Positions 1 to 11,086 of a stretch of DNA of 64,000 nt are shown piece after piece. Within the stretch, counting starts at the first letter, position 1. Each line of letters starts with the position of its first letter. The DNA is from Aureimonas sp. AU4 (GTDB lineage: Bacteria; Pseudomonadota; Alphaproteobacteria; Rhizobiales; Rhizobiaceae), in NCBI RefSeq assembly GCF_001463765.1, contig NZ_BBWK01000051.1, positions 19,941 to 83,940 on the forward strand, written 5' to 3'. Made by a program: the position numbers and the translations under genes. The notes beneath the pieces are model-generated. The model was not told the origin of the DNA. It ran no database searches and saw only the letters and a program-made list of their open reading frames with translations.

Positions 1-2
1 TG

Positions 3-1781
3 ATCGACGGCAAGCTGTGGGGCCTGTTCGCGCTCCACCACTACGCCCCGCGCCACCTGCCGATGGAAATCCGCAACGCCACCGAGCTCTTCGGGCAGAT
101 GGTGTCGCTGATCGTCGAGGGCCGGCTCTACAAGGAGCGCCAGAGCGTCGAGGAGGCCGCGCGCGCGCTGCACGACAGGTTCGTGGCCAAGATGGCCTCG
201 GTCGCGACCACGCTCGAATCCATCGTCGAGTTCGCCGACGAGCTGCGCGAGATCATCCCCTGCGACGGCTTCGCGGTCTGGGCCAAGGGCGAGGGGCGCT
301 GCTTCGGCTCGACGCCTTCGCCCGACGAGCTGCCGGGCCTGGCCCGCTTCCTGAACCGCGCCGGATCGAGCCGGGTCTACGCGAGCGACGAGATCTCGGC
401 GCTCCATCCGCCGGCCGCCGACTACATGGACCGCGCGGCGGGCGTCCTTGCCATTCCGATCTCGCGCGCCCCACGCGACTACATCCTCTTCTTCCGCCGC
501 GAGATCGTCCAGACCGTCACCTGGGCGGGCGATCCCAAGACCAAGGAGCGCATGGTCGGGCCGCACGGCGTGCGCCTGACGCCGCGCAAGAGCTTCGAGG
601 CCTGGAAGGAGACCGTGCACGGGCGCTCGCTGCCCTGGACCGACTCGGAGCGGAAGTCGGCCGAGGCGCTGCGCGTCTCGATCCTGGAAGTGCTCCTGCG
701 CTTCAACGAGGAGTCGGAGCGCCAGGCGAACCTCGCGACCCAGCGCCAGGAACTCCTGATCGCCGAGCTCAACCACCGCGTCCGCAACATCCTGTCGCTG
801 ATCCGCGCCCTCGTCGCCCAGTCGAAGCCCGGCGCCGCCGATGTCGACGAGTTCGCCCGCATCATCGGCGGCCGCATCCAGGCGCTCGCGCGCGCCCACG
901 ACCAGATCACCGGCACGGAGTTCTCGGCGACCTCGCTCGCGAGCATCATCCAGACCGAGGTCTCGGCCTATATCGGCTCCAAGATCCAGCGCGTGCACCT
1001 GGACGGGCCCGACATCTTCGTGGAGGCGGTCGCCTTCTCGACGCTCGCCCTCGTGTTCCACGAGCTCGTCACCAACTCGGCGAAGTACGGCGCCCTGTCG
1101 GACTCGTCCGGCACGATCGACGTCCGCTGGCACATCGACGAGAGCGACGACAGCTGCCGCATCACGTGGACCGAAAGCGGCGGTCCGCCGGTCGCCCCGC
1201 CCGCGCGGCGCGGCTTCGGCTCCACCATCATCGAGCGCTCGATCCCGCACGATCTCGGCGGCGAGGCGAGCCTCGACTATCGCCTGAGCGGCCTCACGGC
1301 GCGCTTCACCCTGCCCCAGCAGGTCTTCCACCTCCAGCCACCCAAGCCCGCCGGCGCCCAGCCCGTGCCGAAGGACTCGAGCGACATGTCCCAGCCCCCC
1401 GTTCCCACGTCTCTCAAGGGACTGCGCGGCCTGATCGTGGAGGACAACATGATCATCTCGCTCGATGCCGAGCAGCTGATGATCGACAACGGCATGGTGG
1501 AGGTCTACATCGCGGCGAGCGTGGCCGAGGCGCGGCGCATCATCGAGACGCAAGCCATCGACGTCGCCCTTCTGGACGTGAACCTCGGCACCGAGACGAG
1601 CTTCCCGCTCGTCGGCAACCTCAACCAGCGCGGCATTCCCTTCGTCTTCGTGACGGGCTACGGCGAGCACGTGGAGCTTCCCCCCGAGGCCGAGGAGGCC
1701 AGCGCCATCAAGAAGCCGTTCGGCAACGACCAGCTCGTGGGCGCTATCGCCCGCGCCGTCGCCAAGCGGTCGTCGAACTGA
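3..1781 (+). CDS. Bacteriophytochrome-type HWE histidine kinase with C-terminal receiver (5' partial)
   Basis: The gene is open at the left edge; the reading frame runs in from upstream, so the biliverdin-binding N-terminus is missing. The first residues (LWGLFALHHY) match the end of a phytochrome GAF domain. A PHY domain follows, with tongue motifs WAGDP and TPRKSF. The kinase has the HWE-family H-box LNHRVRN, N-box HELVTNSAKYG and WTE motif. A receiver domain closes the protein (acidic patch VEDN, phospho-acceptor in LLDVNL, Lys in KKPFG). The likely role is red/far-red light sensing with phosphotransfer to the fused receiver. The kinase and receiver are clear. Photosensing is inferred, because the chromophore cysteine and PAS domain lie outside the window. 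Confidence 0.9.
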   Translation: MDGKLWGLFALHHYAPRHLPMEIRNATELFGQMVSLIVEGRLYKERQSVEEAARALHDRFVAKMASVATTLESIVEFADELREIIPCDGFAVWAKGEGRCFGSTPSPDELPGLARFLNRAGSSRVYASDEISALHPPAADYMDRAAGVLAIPISRAPRDYILFFRREIVQTVTWAGDPKTKERMVGPHGVRLTPRKSFEAWKETVHGRSLPWTDSERKSAEALRVSILEVLLRFNEESERQANLATQRQELLIAELNHRVRNILSLIRALVAQSKPGAADVDEFARIIGGRIQALARAHDQITGTEFSATSLASIIQTEVSAYIGSKIQRVHLDGPDIFVEAVAFSTLALVFHELVTNSAKYGALSDSSGTIDVRWHIDESDDSCRITWTESGGPPVAPPARRGFGSTIIERSIPHDLGGEASLDYRLSGLTARFTLPQQVFHLQPPKPAGAQPVPKDSSDMSQPPVPTSLKGLRGLIVEDNMIISLDAEQLMIDNGMVEVYIAASVAEARRIIETQAIDVALLDVNLGTETSFPLVGNLNQRGIPFVFVTGYGEHVELPPEAEEASAIKKPFGNDQLVGAIARAVAKRSSN

Positions 1782-1824
1782 ACCGGAGTGGAGCTGGAGG
1801 GCATCGAGAGCCCTCCTTCCCCAT

Positions 1825-1838
1825 TTCAATCGATTGAA
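1825..1838. promoter_or_regulatory. Perfect 14-bp palindrome before zwf (candidate LacI-type operator)
   Basis: TTCAATCGATTGAA is perfectly self-complementary with a central CG, as in LacI-family operators. It lies about 75 bases before the zwf start. It sits in the spacer of a weak promoter-like pair, TTCCCC at 1817 and TATACC at 1840, where a bound repressor would block transcription. Its core fits T-N-AA-N-CG-N-TT-N-A, which also fits the site at 12475-12486 before the sugar importer. No LacI gene is in the window, so the regulator is unknown. Confidence 0.5.
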
Positions 1839-1911
1839 TTATACCGGGCCGTCCGGCGCCTCCCCGCCGTGCGTCAAGTCCGGCAGAGCCTGAGGTGGCA
1901 GAGGAAAGCCC

Positions 1912-3390
1912 GTGTCCAGTCAGATCATACCGGTTGAGCTCTTCGATTACGTCGTCTTCGGCGGCAACGGCGACCTGGCCGAGCGCAAGCTCCTGCCCGC
2001 CCTCTACCATCGCGACCACGACGGGCAGATCCCGGACGGCTCGCGCATCATCGGCGCCTCGCGCACGGCCCTGACGGACGAGGAATACCGCACCTTCGCC
2101 CGCGAGGCGCTGGAGAACTTCGTGGCCGAGAAGGACCGCGAGCCGGCCGCGGTCGACCGCTTCCTCGCCCGCCTCTCCTACCGCGCCGTCGACGCGCGCT
2201 CCGATGACGGCTGGGAGGCCCTGAAGACCCTCCTCGACGAGGCCGGCGACAAGCGCATCCGCGCGTTCTACCTCGCGGTCGGTCCCGCGCTCTTCGGGGA
2301 TCTGGCCACGCGCATCCGCACGCTGGGCCTTGCCAACGAGAAGACGCGCCTCGTGGTCGAGAAGCCGGTGGGGCGCGACCTCGCCTCGGCCAAGGCGCTG
2401 AACGCGCTGATCGGCGAGCATTTCGAGGAAAGCCAGGTCTTCCGCATCGACCACTATCTCGGCAAGGAGACCGTGCAGAACCTCATGGCTCTGCGCTTTG
2501 CCAACATGCTCTACGAGCCGCTCTGGAACTCGGCCTTCGTGGACCACGTCCAGATCACGGTCGCCGAGAGCGTCGGCCTCGAGGGCCGCGCGGGCTACTA
2601 CGACAAGGCCGGCGCGCTGCGCGACATGGTGCAGAACCATATCCTGCAGCTGATGACGCTGGTGGCGCTCGAGCCGCCGTCCTCGCTCAGCGCCGACGCG
2701 CTGCGCGACGAGAAGCTGAAGATCCTGCGCTCGCTGAAACCCATTACCAGCGCCAATGTCGAGCAGCTCACCGTGCGCGGCCAGTACAAGGCCGGCGCCT
2801 CCAACGGGGGCGCCGTGAAGGGCTATGTCGACGACCTGAACGACGGGCCGAGCGACACCGAGACCTTCGTCGCCATCAAGGCCGAGATCGACAACTGGCG
2901 CTGGGCGGGCGTGCCCTTCTACATCCGCACCGGCAAGCGCCTGGCCGAGCGCGTCAGCGAGATCGTGGTCACCTTCCGGCCGATCCCGCACTCGATCTTC
3001 GGCGGCACCGCCGGCCACATCGCCGCCAACCAGCTCGTCGTGCGCCTGCAGCCCGACGAGGGCGTGAAGCAGTGGCTGATGATCAAGGACCCGGGCCCCG
3101 GCGGCATGCGCCTGCGCCACGTGCCGCTCGACATGAGCTTTGCCGAGAGCTTCGGCGTGCGCAATCCCGATGCCTACGAGCGCCTCCTGATGGACGTGAT
3201 CCGCGGCAATCAGACCCTGTTCATGCGCCGCGACGAGGTCGAGGCGGCCTGGGAATGGGTCGATCCCATCCTGAAGAGCTGGGAGGAGATCGGGGTCCGC
3301 CCGCAGGGCTACACGTCCGGCACCTGGGGCCCGTCCTCCTCGATCGCGCTGATCGAGCGCGACGGCCGCACCTGGCACGAGCCGGATTGA
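1912..3390 (+). CDS. zwf: Glucose-6-phosphate 1-dehydrogenase
   Basis: Oxidises glucose-6-phosphate to 6-phosphogluconolactone with NAD(P)+, the first step of the Entner-Doudoroff and pentose phosphate routes, in the cytoplasm. At 492 aa it has the usual family length. The N-terminal nucleotide fold carries GGNGDLAERK near residue 17, and the active-site motif RIDHYLGKE lies around residues 178-186. I chose the GTG start because GAGGAAAG precedes it at a good distance. It is the first gene of zwf-pgl-edd, and pgl begins 10 bases after its stop. A perfect palindrome at 1825-1838 probably controls it. Confidence 0.97.
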   Translation: MSSQIIPVELFDYVVFGGNGDLAERKLLPALYHRDHDGQIPDGSRIIGASRTALTDEEYRTFAREALENFVAEKDREPAAVDRFLARLSYRAVDARSDDGWEALKTLLDEAGDKRIRAFYLAVGPALFGDLATRIRTLGLANEKTRLVVEKPVGRDLASAKALNALIGEHFEESQVFRIDHYLGKETVQNLMALRFANMLYEPLWNSAFVDHVQITVAESVGLEGRAGYYDKAGALRDMVQNHILQLMTLVALEPPSSLSADALRDEKLKILRSLKPITSANVEQLTVRGQYKAGASNGGAVKGYVDDLNDGPSDTETFVAIKAEIDNWRWAGVPFYIRTGKRLAERVSEIVVTFRPIPHSIFGGTAGHIAANQLVVRLQPDEGVKQWLMIKDPGPGGMRLRHVPLDMSFAESFGVRNPDAYERLLMDVIRGNQTLFMRRDEVEAAWEWVDPILKSWEEIGVRPQGYTSGTWGPSSSIALIERDGRTWHEPD

Positions 3391-3400
3391 GGGGGAGCGG

Positions 3401-4099
3401 ATGCTGAAGCGCCACGAATACGACACGCGCGAGGCGCTGGCCGAGGCGCTGGCGGCGGGCGTCGCCGCCGTCCTGGCGGGCGGCATCGCGACCAACGGGC
3501 AGGCGCTCCTGGCCGTGTCCGGCGGCTCGACCCCCCGGCTCTTCTTCCGGCACCTCTCGCAGGCCGCGATCGACTGGAGCCGCGTGACCGTGGTGCTGGT
3601 GGACGAGCGCTGGGTTCCCGAGACGAGCGAGCGCTCCAACGCCCGACTCGTCCGCGAGAACCTCCTGCAGGGCCCCGCGAGCGCCGCGCGGACCGAGTTC
3701 TTCTTCCAGGAGGGCGAGAGCGCGGACGAGGCGCAAGCCTCGCTGTCGCGCCGCTTCGCCGCTCTGCCCCGGCCCTTCGACGTCGTGGTGCTGGGCATGG
3801 GCGACGACGGTCACACCGCCTCCTTCTTTCCGGGCGGCGACCGGCTGGCGCAGGCGATCGACCTCGCCGATCCGGCCGCCGTCGTGCCGATGCGCGCGCC
3901 CGGCGCCGCCGAGCCGCGCATAACCCTCACGCTCTCGCGTCTCGCCGACGCCCGCCTTCTCGCCGTCCATATCGAGGGCGACAACAAGCGGGAGACGCTG
4001 GAGCGGGCGCTGGCCGGCACCGATCCGGCCGAGATGCCGGTTCGCGCCGTCTTCCGGCTCGAACGCCAGACGCCGATCGAACTCTTCTGGGCGCCCTGA
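3401..4099 (+). CDS. pgl: 6-phosphogluconolactonase
   Basis: Hydrolyses 6-phosphogluconolactone to 6-phosphogluconate, the step between zwf and edd. The 232-aa length is typical of the DevB/NagB-like family. Visible family motifs are [10 protein letters not shown] near residue 40, the LVDERWVP stretch near residue 66 and [15 protein letters not shown] near residue 130. The ATG is preceded by GGGGGAG. It follows zwf by 10 bases and is certainly cotranscribed with it. A 61-base gap to edd contains two GGCGCGCC boxes (4118-4125 and 4128-4135) that can fold into a GC hairpin, possibly an mRNA-stability or attenuation element. Confidence 0.95.
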   Translation: MLKRHEYDTREALAEALAAGVAAVLAGGIATNGQALLAVSGGSTPRLFFRHLSQAAIDWSRVTVVLVDERWVPETSERSNARLVRENLLQGPASAARTEFFFQEGESADEAQASLSRRFAALPRPFDVVVLGMGDDGHTASFFPGGDRLAQAIDLADPAAVVPMRAPGAAEPRITLTLSRLADARLLAVHIEGDNKRETLERALAGTDPAEMPVRAVFRLERQTPIELFWAP

Positions 4100-4160
4100 G
4101 CGCCCGGCCGAAGCCTGGGCGCGCCACGGCGCGCCGGGGCCCCTTGAAGGACGCCGACCC

Positions 4161-5981
4161 ATGACCGCCGACCGCCGCATCGAGGACATCACCGACCGCA
4201 TCCGCGAGCGCTCGCGCGCCACCCGCGAGCCCTATCTCGCCCGCCTCAAGGCGGCGGGCGCCTCCAAGGGCCCGCAGCGCGCCCGGCTCAACTGCGGCAA
4301 CCTCGCCCATGGTTTCGCCGCCTGCGGCCCGGTGGACAAGGAGCGGCTGACCGGCGACCGCACGCTGAACCTCGGCATCATCACCGCCTATAACGACATG
4401 CTCTCGGCCCACCAGCCGTTCGAGACCTATCCGGAGATGATCCGTCAGGTGGCGCGCGAGATGGGCGCGACCGCGCAGGTCGCGGGCGGCGTGCCGGCCA
4501 TGTGCGATGGCGTGACGCAAGGCCAGACCGGCATGGAGCTGTCGCTCTTCTCGCGGGACGTGATCGCCATGGCGACCGCGGTGGGCTTGTCCCACGACAT
4601 GTTCGACGCCGCGCTCTACCTCGGCGTCTGCGACAAGATCGTGCCGGGCCTCGTGATCGGGGCGCTCGCCTTCGGCCACCTGCCGGCGATCTTCGTGCCC
4701 GCCGGCCCCATGACGAGCGGTTTGCCGAACGACGAAAAGGCGCGCGTGCGCCAGCTCTACGCGGAAGGCAAGGTCGGCCGGGCCGAGCTGCTGGAGGCCG
4801 AGTCCAAGAGCTACCACGGCCCCGGCACCTGCACCTTCTACGGCACGGCCAACTCCAACCAGATGCTGATGGAGATCATGGGCCTCCACACGCCCGGCTC
4901 CTCGTTCGTGAACCCCGGCACCCCCTTGCGCGACGCGCTGACGCGCGAGGCGACGCGCCGCGCGCTCGCCATCACCGCGCAGGGCAACGAGTACACGCCG
5001 GTCGGCCTCGTGGTGGACGAGCGGGCCGTCGTCAACGGCGTCGTCGGCCTCCATGCCACCGGCGGCTCCACCAACCACACGATGCATCTCGTCGCGATGG
5101 CCGCCGCCGCCGGCATCCAGCTGACCTGGCAGGACATCTCGGACCTCTCCGACACGACGCCGCTGCTCGCGCGCGTCTATCCCAACGGCCTGGCCGACGT
5201 GAACCACTTCCACGCCGCCGGCGGCATGGGCTTCCTGATCCGCGAGCTCCTCGACCACGGCCTGCTCCACGACGACGTGGCGACCAGCTGGGGCACGGGC
5301 CTGCGCGGCTACACGGTGGAGGCGCGCCTTTCCGCCGACGGGCACGGCGTCGAGCGCGTGCCCGCCCCCACGGCCAGCGGCGACCCGCGCGTGCTGGCCA
5401 CCGCCGACGCGCCCTTCTCGGCGGAAGGGGGCCTGCGCGTCCTGAAGGGCAACATGGGCCGCGCCGTGATCAAGGTCTCGGCGGTCAAGCCCGAGCGCCG
5501 CGTGGTCGAGGCGCCCGCGCGCGTCTTCGAGAGCCAGGACGCGCTGCAGGCCGCCTTCAAGGCGGGCGAGCTTGTCGGCGACTTCGTGGCCGTCGTGCGC
5601 TTCCAGGGCCCCCGCTCCAACGGCATGCCCGAGCTTCACAAGCTCACCCCGACGCTGGGCGTCCTCCAGGACCGGGGCCAGCGCGTCGCGCTCGTCACCG
5701 ACGGGCGCATGTCGGGGGCGTCCGGCAAGATCCCGGCCGCGATCCACGTGACGCCCGAGGCGGTGGACGGCGGCACGATCGCCCGCATCCGCGAGGGTGA
5801 CATGATCCGCCTCGACGGCGAGACGGGGCGGCTCGAGATCCTGGTGGACGAGGCCGAGCTCACGGCCCGCCCGCCCGCCACGGCCGACCTCTCGGCCAAC
5901 GAGGCCGGCATGGGGCGCGAGCTCTTCACCGTGTTCCGCCGCATGGTGGGCACGGCGGACGCGGGCGCCAGCGTCTTTTGA
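4161..5981 (+). CDS. edd: Phosphogluconate dehydratase
   Basis: Dehydrates 6-phosphogluconate to 2-keto-3-deoxy-6-phosphogluconate, the diagnostic Entner-Doudoroff step, using an iron-sulfur cluster. At 606 aa it matches family length. IlvD/Edd motifs are plain: [16 protein letters not shown], then [13 protein letters not shown], then [13 protein letters not shown], then [11 protein letters not shown] near the C-terminus. It is the third gene of zwf-pgl-edd. No KDPG aldolase (eda) follows; the next gene is a polysaccharide enzyme, so eda must be elsewhere. A hairpin at 6011-6041 may end the operon. Confidence 0.97.
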   Translation: MTADRRIEDITDRIRERSRATREPYLARLKAAGASKGPQRARLNCGNLAHGFAACGPVDKERLTGDRTLNLGIITAYNDMLSAHQPFETYPEMIRQVAREMGATAQVAGGVPAMCDGVTQGQTGMELSLFSRDVIAMATAVGLSHDMFDAALYLGVCDKIVPGLVIGALAFGHLPAIFVPAGPMTSGLPNDEKARVRQLYAEGKVGRAELLEAESKSYHGPGTCTFYGTANSNQMLMEIMGLHTPGSSFVNPGTPLRDALTREATRRALAITAQGNEYTPVGLVVDERAVVNGVVGLHATGGSTNHTMHLVAMAAAAGIQLTWQDISDLSDTTPLLARVYPNGLADVNHFHAAGGMGFLIRELLDHGLLHDDVATSWGTGLRGYTVEARLSADGHGVERVPAPTASGDPRVLATADAPFSAEGGLRVLKGNMGRAVIKVSAVKPERRVVEAPARVFESQDALQAAFKAGELVGDFVAVVRFQGPRSNGMPELHKLTPTLGVLQDRGQRVALVTDGRMSGASGKIPAAIHVTPEAVDGGTIARIREGDMIRLDGETGRLEILVDEAELTARPPATADLSANEAGMGRELFTVFRRMVGTADAGASVF

Positions 5982-6010
5982 CGCCTCCCATGCGCCTGGG
6001 ATAGAACCGG

Positions 6011-6041
6011 ACGGGCTGGTTGCCGTGCGCGACCGGCCCGT
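6011..6041 (+). terminator. Hairpin after edd (possible terminator)
   Basis: A 10-bp stem pairs 6011-6020 (ACGGGCTGGT) with 6032-6041 (ACCGGCCCGT), including one G-U pair, around an 11-base loop. It lies 30 bases past the edd stop. The tail TGCCATTTGG is only weakly T-rich, so termination may be partial. Confidence 0.4.
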
Positions 6042-6065
6042 TGCCATTTGGAGTGTGCCGCGCGC

Positions 6066-8024
6066 GTGTCCCGTCTTCCCCGCCTGCCGCGCGGATCCCT
6101 GCGCTCTTTCGGCATCGTCCACGACGTTCTCGTCGCGGCGCTCGCCATCACGCTCTCGCTCGGCCTCGCCTTCGGTTTCGCGCCGCTCACCTATAGCTGG
6201 CAGCCGATCGCGCTGATCGGCGCCTTCACGCTTCTTTCCGCATTGATCTTCCCGCTCTTCTCGCTCAACAGCGGCGCGTGGCGCTACGCCTCGCTGCTCG
6301 ACGTCGTGTCGATCGTGAAGGCGGTGACCGCCGTCAACGTCGTCTTCCTGATCGCCAACTTCATCCTGTTCCGGGGCGAGTACCTGCCGCGCTCGGCCGT
6401 GGTGATGACCTGGTTCATCATGATCGTGGCGCTCGGCGGCCCGCGCCTCGCCTACCGGCTCTACAAGGAGCGCGGCCTGTCCGACGGGCTGGCCGCCGGA
6501 CTCAAGGGCGGGCGCGGCGAGCACGTCCTCCTCTACGGCTTCAACGACAATGCCGACCTCTTCATCCGCAACGCGCGCCGCTCGCATACGCCGGTCCACA
6601 TCATCGGCCTGATCGACCGCCGGGCGAAGAACCGGCGCCGCCAGCTCCATGGGCTGCGCGTCCTCGGCTCGCTCGCCGACCTGCCCGCCATCGCGCGGCA
6701 GGCAGAGCACGGGGCGACGCCGGTCACCCAGCTCATCGTCACCGAGCCCCATCTCAGCCCCCGCGAGCTCGCCGAGATCGTGGAAGGCGCCGCGCCCCTC
6801 AAGATCGCCGTCAAGCGCCTGCCCGACATCTCGCGCGCCGATGGCGTCGACGGCGACCGGCCGATCGAGACGCTGCCCGTCTCGCTGGAGGACCTTCTCG
6901 GCCGCACCGAGATCGCGCTCGACGTCGACGAGGTCGCGCGCCTCATTCGCGGACGGCGCATCGCGGTGACGGGCGCGGGCGGCTCGATCGGCTCCGAGCT
7001 CGTCAACCAGATCGCGAGCTTCGAGCCGGCCGCCATGCTGCTGATCGACGCCTCGGAGTTCAACCTCTACTCGATCGGCCGCCGGATGGGCGACCAGCAC
7101 CCCCATGTGCCGCGCGAGGAGCGCATCCTCGACGTGCGACGCGGCGAGCGGGTCGCGCGTCTCTTCGCCGAGTTCCGCCCCGAGGTCGTCTTCCACGCCG
7201 CCGCCCTCAAGCACGTGCCGATCGTGGAGGAGAACCCGATCGAGGGCATCGAGACCAACGTCATCGGCTCGCGCAACGTGGCCGACGCGGCGCTCGGCTG
7301 CGGCGCGCTCGCCATGGTCATGGTCTCGACCGACAAGGCCGTGAACCCGACCAACGTGATGGGCGCGACCAAGCGCGCGGCGGAGGCCTACTGCCAGGCG
7401 CTCGACCTGTCGCAGAACCAGACGCGCTTCATGACGGTGCGCTTCGGCAACGTCATGGGCTCGGCCGGCTCGGTGATCCCGCTGTTCCGCTCGCAGCTGG
7501 AGCGCGGCGGGCCGCTCACCGTCACCCATCCCGACATCACGCGCTTCTTCATGACGATTCCCGAGGCCTCGCGCCTCATCCTCCACGCGGCGGGCCACGG
7601 GCTCGGCACGCAAGCCGCGCGCGGGCAGATCTTCGTTCTCGACATGGGCGAGCCGATCCTCATCCGCGAGCTCGCCGAGCGGCTGATCCAGCTCGCGGGC
7701 CTGCGTCCGCACGAGGACATCGCGATCGAGTACACGGGCCTGCGCCCCGGCGAGAAGCTGTTCGAGGAGCTGTTCGGCGAGGGCGAGACCGTGGAGCCGA
7801 CGGGCCGGGCGGGCTTGCGCATCGCGCGCTCGCGCGTCTCCGACCTCGGCTTCCTGCGGCGCAACTTCGAGACGCTGGCGCAGGGCCTCGGCGAGGGCGA
7901 CGGTGCCCGCGCGGTGGAGCTCCTCGCCCATATCGTGCCGGAATTCGCGCGCTCGCGCCGCGAGCCGGCGCTGATCGGAGAGGCCGGCGCATCGCCCCGC
8001 CTCATCGCGCCGCCGGAGGCGTGA
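6066..8024 (+). CDS. Membrane sugar-nucleotide 4,6-dehydratase/epimerase, CapD/FlaA1/WbpM type
   Basis: Large membrane-bound member of the extended SDR family that makes keto-deoxy or epimerised UDP-HexNAc precursors for surface polysaccharide. The N-terminal 120 or so residues form several membrane helices. A first Rossmann-like part begins at [12 protein letters not shown]. The catalytic domain starts at [14 protein letters not shown]. The active site shows [20 protein letters not shown]: Ser, and Met in the usual Tyr place ahead of Lys, as known for the large WbpM subgroup. I prefer GTG at 6066, which has GGAG 12 bases upstream; a TTG at 6048 is the alternative. It converges on the ABC importer genes with only 6 bases between them. 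Confidence 0.88.
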   Translation: MSRLPRLPRGSLRSFGIVHDVLVAALAITLSLGLAFGFAPLTYSWQPIALIGAFTLLSALIFPLFSLNSGAWRYASLLDVVSIVKAVTAVNVVFLIANFILFRGEYLPRSAVVMTWFIMIVALGGPRLAYRLYKERGLSDGLAAGLKGGRGEHVLLYGFNDNADLFIRNARRSHTPVHIIGLIDRRAKNRRRQLHGLRVLGSLADLPAIARQAEHGATPVTQLIVTEPHLSPRELAEIVEGAAPLKIAVKRLPDISRADGVDGDRPIETLPVSLEDLLGRTEIALDVDEVARLIRGRRIAVTGAGGSIGSELVNQIASFEPAAMLLIDASEFNLYSIGRRMGDQHPHVPREERILDVRRGERVARLFAEFRPEVVFHAAALKHVPIVEENPIEGIETNVIGSRNVADAALGCGALAMVMVSTDKAVNPTNVMGATKRAAEAYCQALDLSQNQTRFMTVRFGNVMGSAGSVIPLFRSQLERGGPLTVTHPDITRFFMTIPEASRLILHAAGHGLGTQAARGQIFVLDMGEPILIRELAERLIQLAGLRPHEDIAIEYTGLRPGEKLFEELFGEGETVEPTGRAGLRIARSRVSDLGFLRRNFETLAQGLGEGDGARAVELLAHIVPEFARSRREPALIGEAGASPRLIAPPEA

Positions 8025-8030
8025 GACGCG

Positions 8031-9113
8031 TCAGGCCGCCGCGCGGCGCTCGGCCCGCACGGCGTGGCCGGCCTCGTCGAAGAGGCGCAGCGCGGCGGGC
8101 TCGGCGGCAAGATGCACGCTCGTGCCGCGCTCCAGGTGCACGGCGCCCGGCAGCTTGGCGACGAGCGGCTCGCCCCCGTCCCCTAGATCCACGTAGACCA
8201 GCGTCACCTCGCCGAGCGGCTCGACCAGCGTGACGGTGCCCGAGACCAGCGCCCGCGCGGCGTCGTCGACGAGGCGCAGGTCCTCCGGCCGGACGCCGAG
8301 ATGGAGCCTGGAGCCCGGTGTCACGGCGATCGACCCGGCAGGGCCGAGCCGCAGGCGTCCGGCCCCCTCGCCCTCCACCGGCAGGATGTTCATGGCGGGC
8401 GAGCCGATGAAGCGCGCGACGAAGAGGTTGTCGGGGTCGGCGTAGAGGTCGAGCGGGCGGCCCACCTGCTCGACGCGCCCCCCGTTCAGCACCACGATCC
8501 GGTCGGCCAGCGTCATCGCCTCCACCTGGTCGTGGGTGACGTAGATCATGGTCGTGCCGTGCATCCGCTCGTGGAGGCGCGCGATCTCGATGCGGGTCTG
8601 GACGCGCAGCGCCGCGTCGAGGTTCGACAGGGGCTCGTCGAACAGGAAGATCTTCGGGTCGCGCGTGATGGCGCGCCCGATCGCGACGCGCTGGCGCTGG
8701 CCGCCCGACAGCGCCTTGGGCAGGCGCTCCAGATAGGGCTCGAGCTGGAGGATCGAGGCGGCGTGGCGCACGCGCCGGTCGATCTCGGACTTTGGCGTTC
8801 CCTTCTCCAGCGTCAGGCCGAAGGCCATGTTGTCGTAGACCGTCATGTGCGGGTAGAGCGCGTAGGACTGGAACACCATGGCGATGCCGCGCTGCTTGGG
8901 GCTCTCGGCGTTCACCACGCGCCCGTCGATCGTCATCGTGCCGCCGGTGATCTCCTCCAGTCCCGCGATCACGCGCAGGAGCGTGGACTTGCCGCAGCCC
9001 GACGGGCCGACGAACACCACGAACTCGCCCGAGCGGATGTCGAGGTCGATGCCGTGCAGGACGTCCACCGCGCCGTAGCTCTTGCGCACGCCCGTCAGCT
9101 TCAGATTGGCCAT
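8031..9113 (-). CDS. Sugar ABC importer ATPase (MalK/UgpC type)
   Basis: ATP-binding subunit that powers carbohydrate uptake at the inner membrane. It has Walker A GPSGCGKST near residue 37, signature LSGGQRQRVAIGRA, Walker B IFLFDEPLSNLD, the switch His in VTHDQVEA, and a C-terminal TOBE/regulatory region as in MalK, giving the typical length of 360 aa. It is the last gene of the minus-strand operon: binding protein, two permeases, ATPase. It begins 46 bases after the second permease. The exact sugar cannot be read from this subunit. Confidence 0.93.
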   Translation of the reverse strand: MANLKLTGVRKSYGAVDVLHGIDLDIRSGEFVVFVGPSGCGKSTLLRVIAGLEEITGGTMTIDGRVVNAESPKQRGIAMVFQSYALYPHMTVYDNMAFGLTLEKGTPKSEIDRRVRHAASILQLEPYLERLPKALSGGQRQRVAIGRAITRDPKIFLFDEPLSNLDAALRVQTRIEIARLHERMHGTTMIYVTHDQVEAMTLADRIVVLNGGRVEQVGRPLDLYADPDNLFVARFIGSPAMNILPVEGEGAGRLRLGPAGSIAVTPGSRLHLGVRPEDLRLVDDAARALVSGTVTLVEPLGEVTLVYVDLGDGGEPLVAKLPGAVHLERGTSVHLAAEPAALRLFDEAGHAVRAERRAAA

Positions 9114-9159
9114 GGGTCGACTCCTTGAAAGACGCCGGAGGATCGGCGGTACCGGGCGC

Positions 9160-9998
<839 letters not shown>

Positions 9999-10002
<4 letters not shown>

Positions 10003-11000
10003 CGGCCCTCTCCCCCTTCGAGGTTGAGCCGGGCGGTCCTGATGTAGAGGAGCGTGATCATCGCGATCACCAGGAAGAGCATGGTCGAGGCGGCCGAGCC
10101 TTGGGCGAAGTTGTCGAACTGGAAGAGGTTCTCCTGCGCGTAGACGCTCATGGTCTTGGTGTCAGCGTTGTTGGGCGTCAGCACGTAGATGAGGTCGAAG
10201 ACGCGCAGCGCGTCGAGCGCGCGGAAGATCACCGCCACCAGGATCGCCGGGCGGATGAGTGGCAGCGTCACGCGGAAGAAGACCTTGACCGGGTTCACGC
10301 CGTCGATCCTCGCCGCCTCGTAGACGTCGCCCGGCACCATCTGGAGGCCCGCCAGGATCAGGAGCGCCATGAAGGGCGTCGTCTTCCAGACGTCCACGAT
10401 GATCACCGCGATCATCGCCGTGTCGGGCGAGGCGGTCCAGGCGATCGGCGCCGAGATCAGCCCGACGCGCAGGAGCATGTCGTTGAGGATGCCGAACTGG
10501 TCGTTCATCATCCAGGCCCACATCTTGGCCGAGACGATGGTGGGAATGGCCCAGGGGATGAGGACGGCGGCGCGCACCAGCGCCCGGCCGCGGAACTCGG
10601 CATTGAGCACGAGCGCGAAGACGAGGCCGAGCACCGTCTCGATCGACACCGAGATCAGCGTGTAGCGCACCGTGTTCCACACGGCCTGCCACCAGACGGG
10701 ATCGACCAGGAGCCCGAAGGCCTCGCCCTCGCCGTCGCCGTAGTCCACCCATTCGTAGTAGTTGCGCAGGCCCACGAACTCGGCGCCCGCAAGATCGCCG
10801 AGCTTGGCATCGGTGAGCGAGAAGCGGATCGTCTGGGCGAGCGGCCAAGCGGCGACCAGCAGCAGAACGAGCAGCATCGGCAGGAGGAAGAGCCAGGCGG
10901 CGCGGCGGCGCTGCCGGTTCAGCGCCGAGCGCACGCATGCCGGCGCCTCGGCCTCGAGGGCGGATTGTGTCGGCGGGACGCCGAGCGAGACGTTGGCCAT
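9999..11000 (-). CDS. Sugar ABC importer permease (MalF type)
   Basis: First channel subunit of the carbohydrate importer, 333 aa. A cytoplasmic N-terminus of about 35 residues precedes the first membrane helix (WLFLLPMLLVLLLVAAWPLA). The EAA loop reads EAARIDGVNPVKVFFRVTLP. It lies 86 bases downstream of the binding-protein gene and overlaps the next permease by 4 bases. The type is that of CUT1 importers for di- and oligosaccharides or polyols. In some rhizobia alpha-glucoside importer genes lie near zwf-pgl-edd (recalled family knowledge), which would fit this context. Confidence 0.93.
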
Positions 11001-11086
11001 GGACTGCCTCGAAGGAGCGGACGGCCGACCGGATGCGAGCGGCCCCTGGGGCGGGTCCGGGGCCGCTCAGCGCGGCCCCGGCGATC

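Noticed and set aside
4100..4160. GC hairpin between pgl and edd as an intrinsic terminator
   Set aside because: There is no T-run, and edd clearly belongs to the same pathway unit.
3927..7931. Very long minus-strand open frame (over 1300 codons) opposite pgl, edd and the dehydratase gene
   Set aside because: High-G+C shadow: it runs antisense to three well-supported genes, and its translation is Arg/Ala/Gly/His-rich with no domain.
5982..8024. KDPG aldolase (eda) expected after edd
   Set aside because: The next gene is a CapD-type dehydratase; no aldolase motif is present anywhere in the window.
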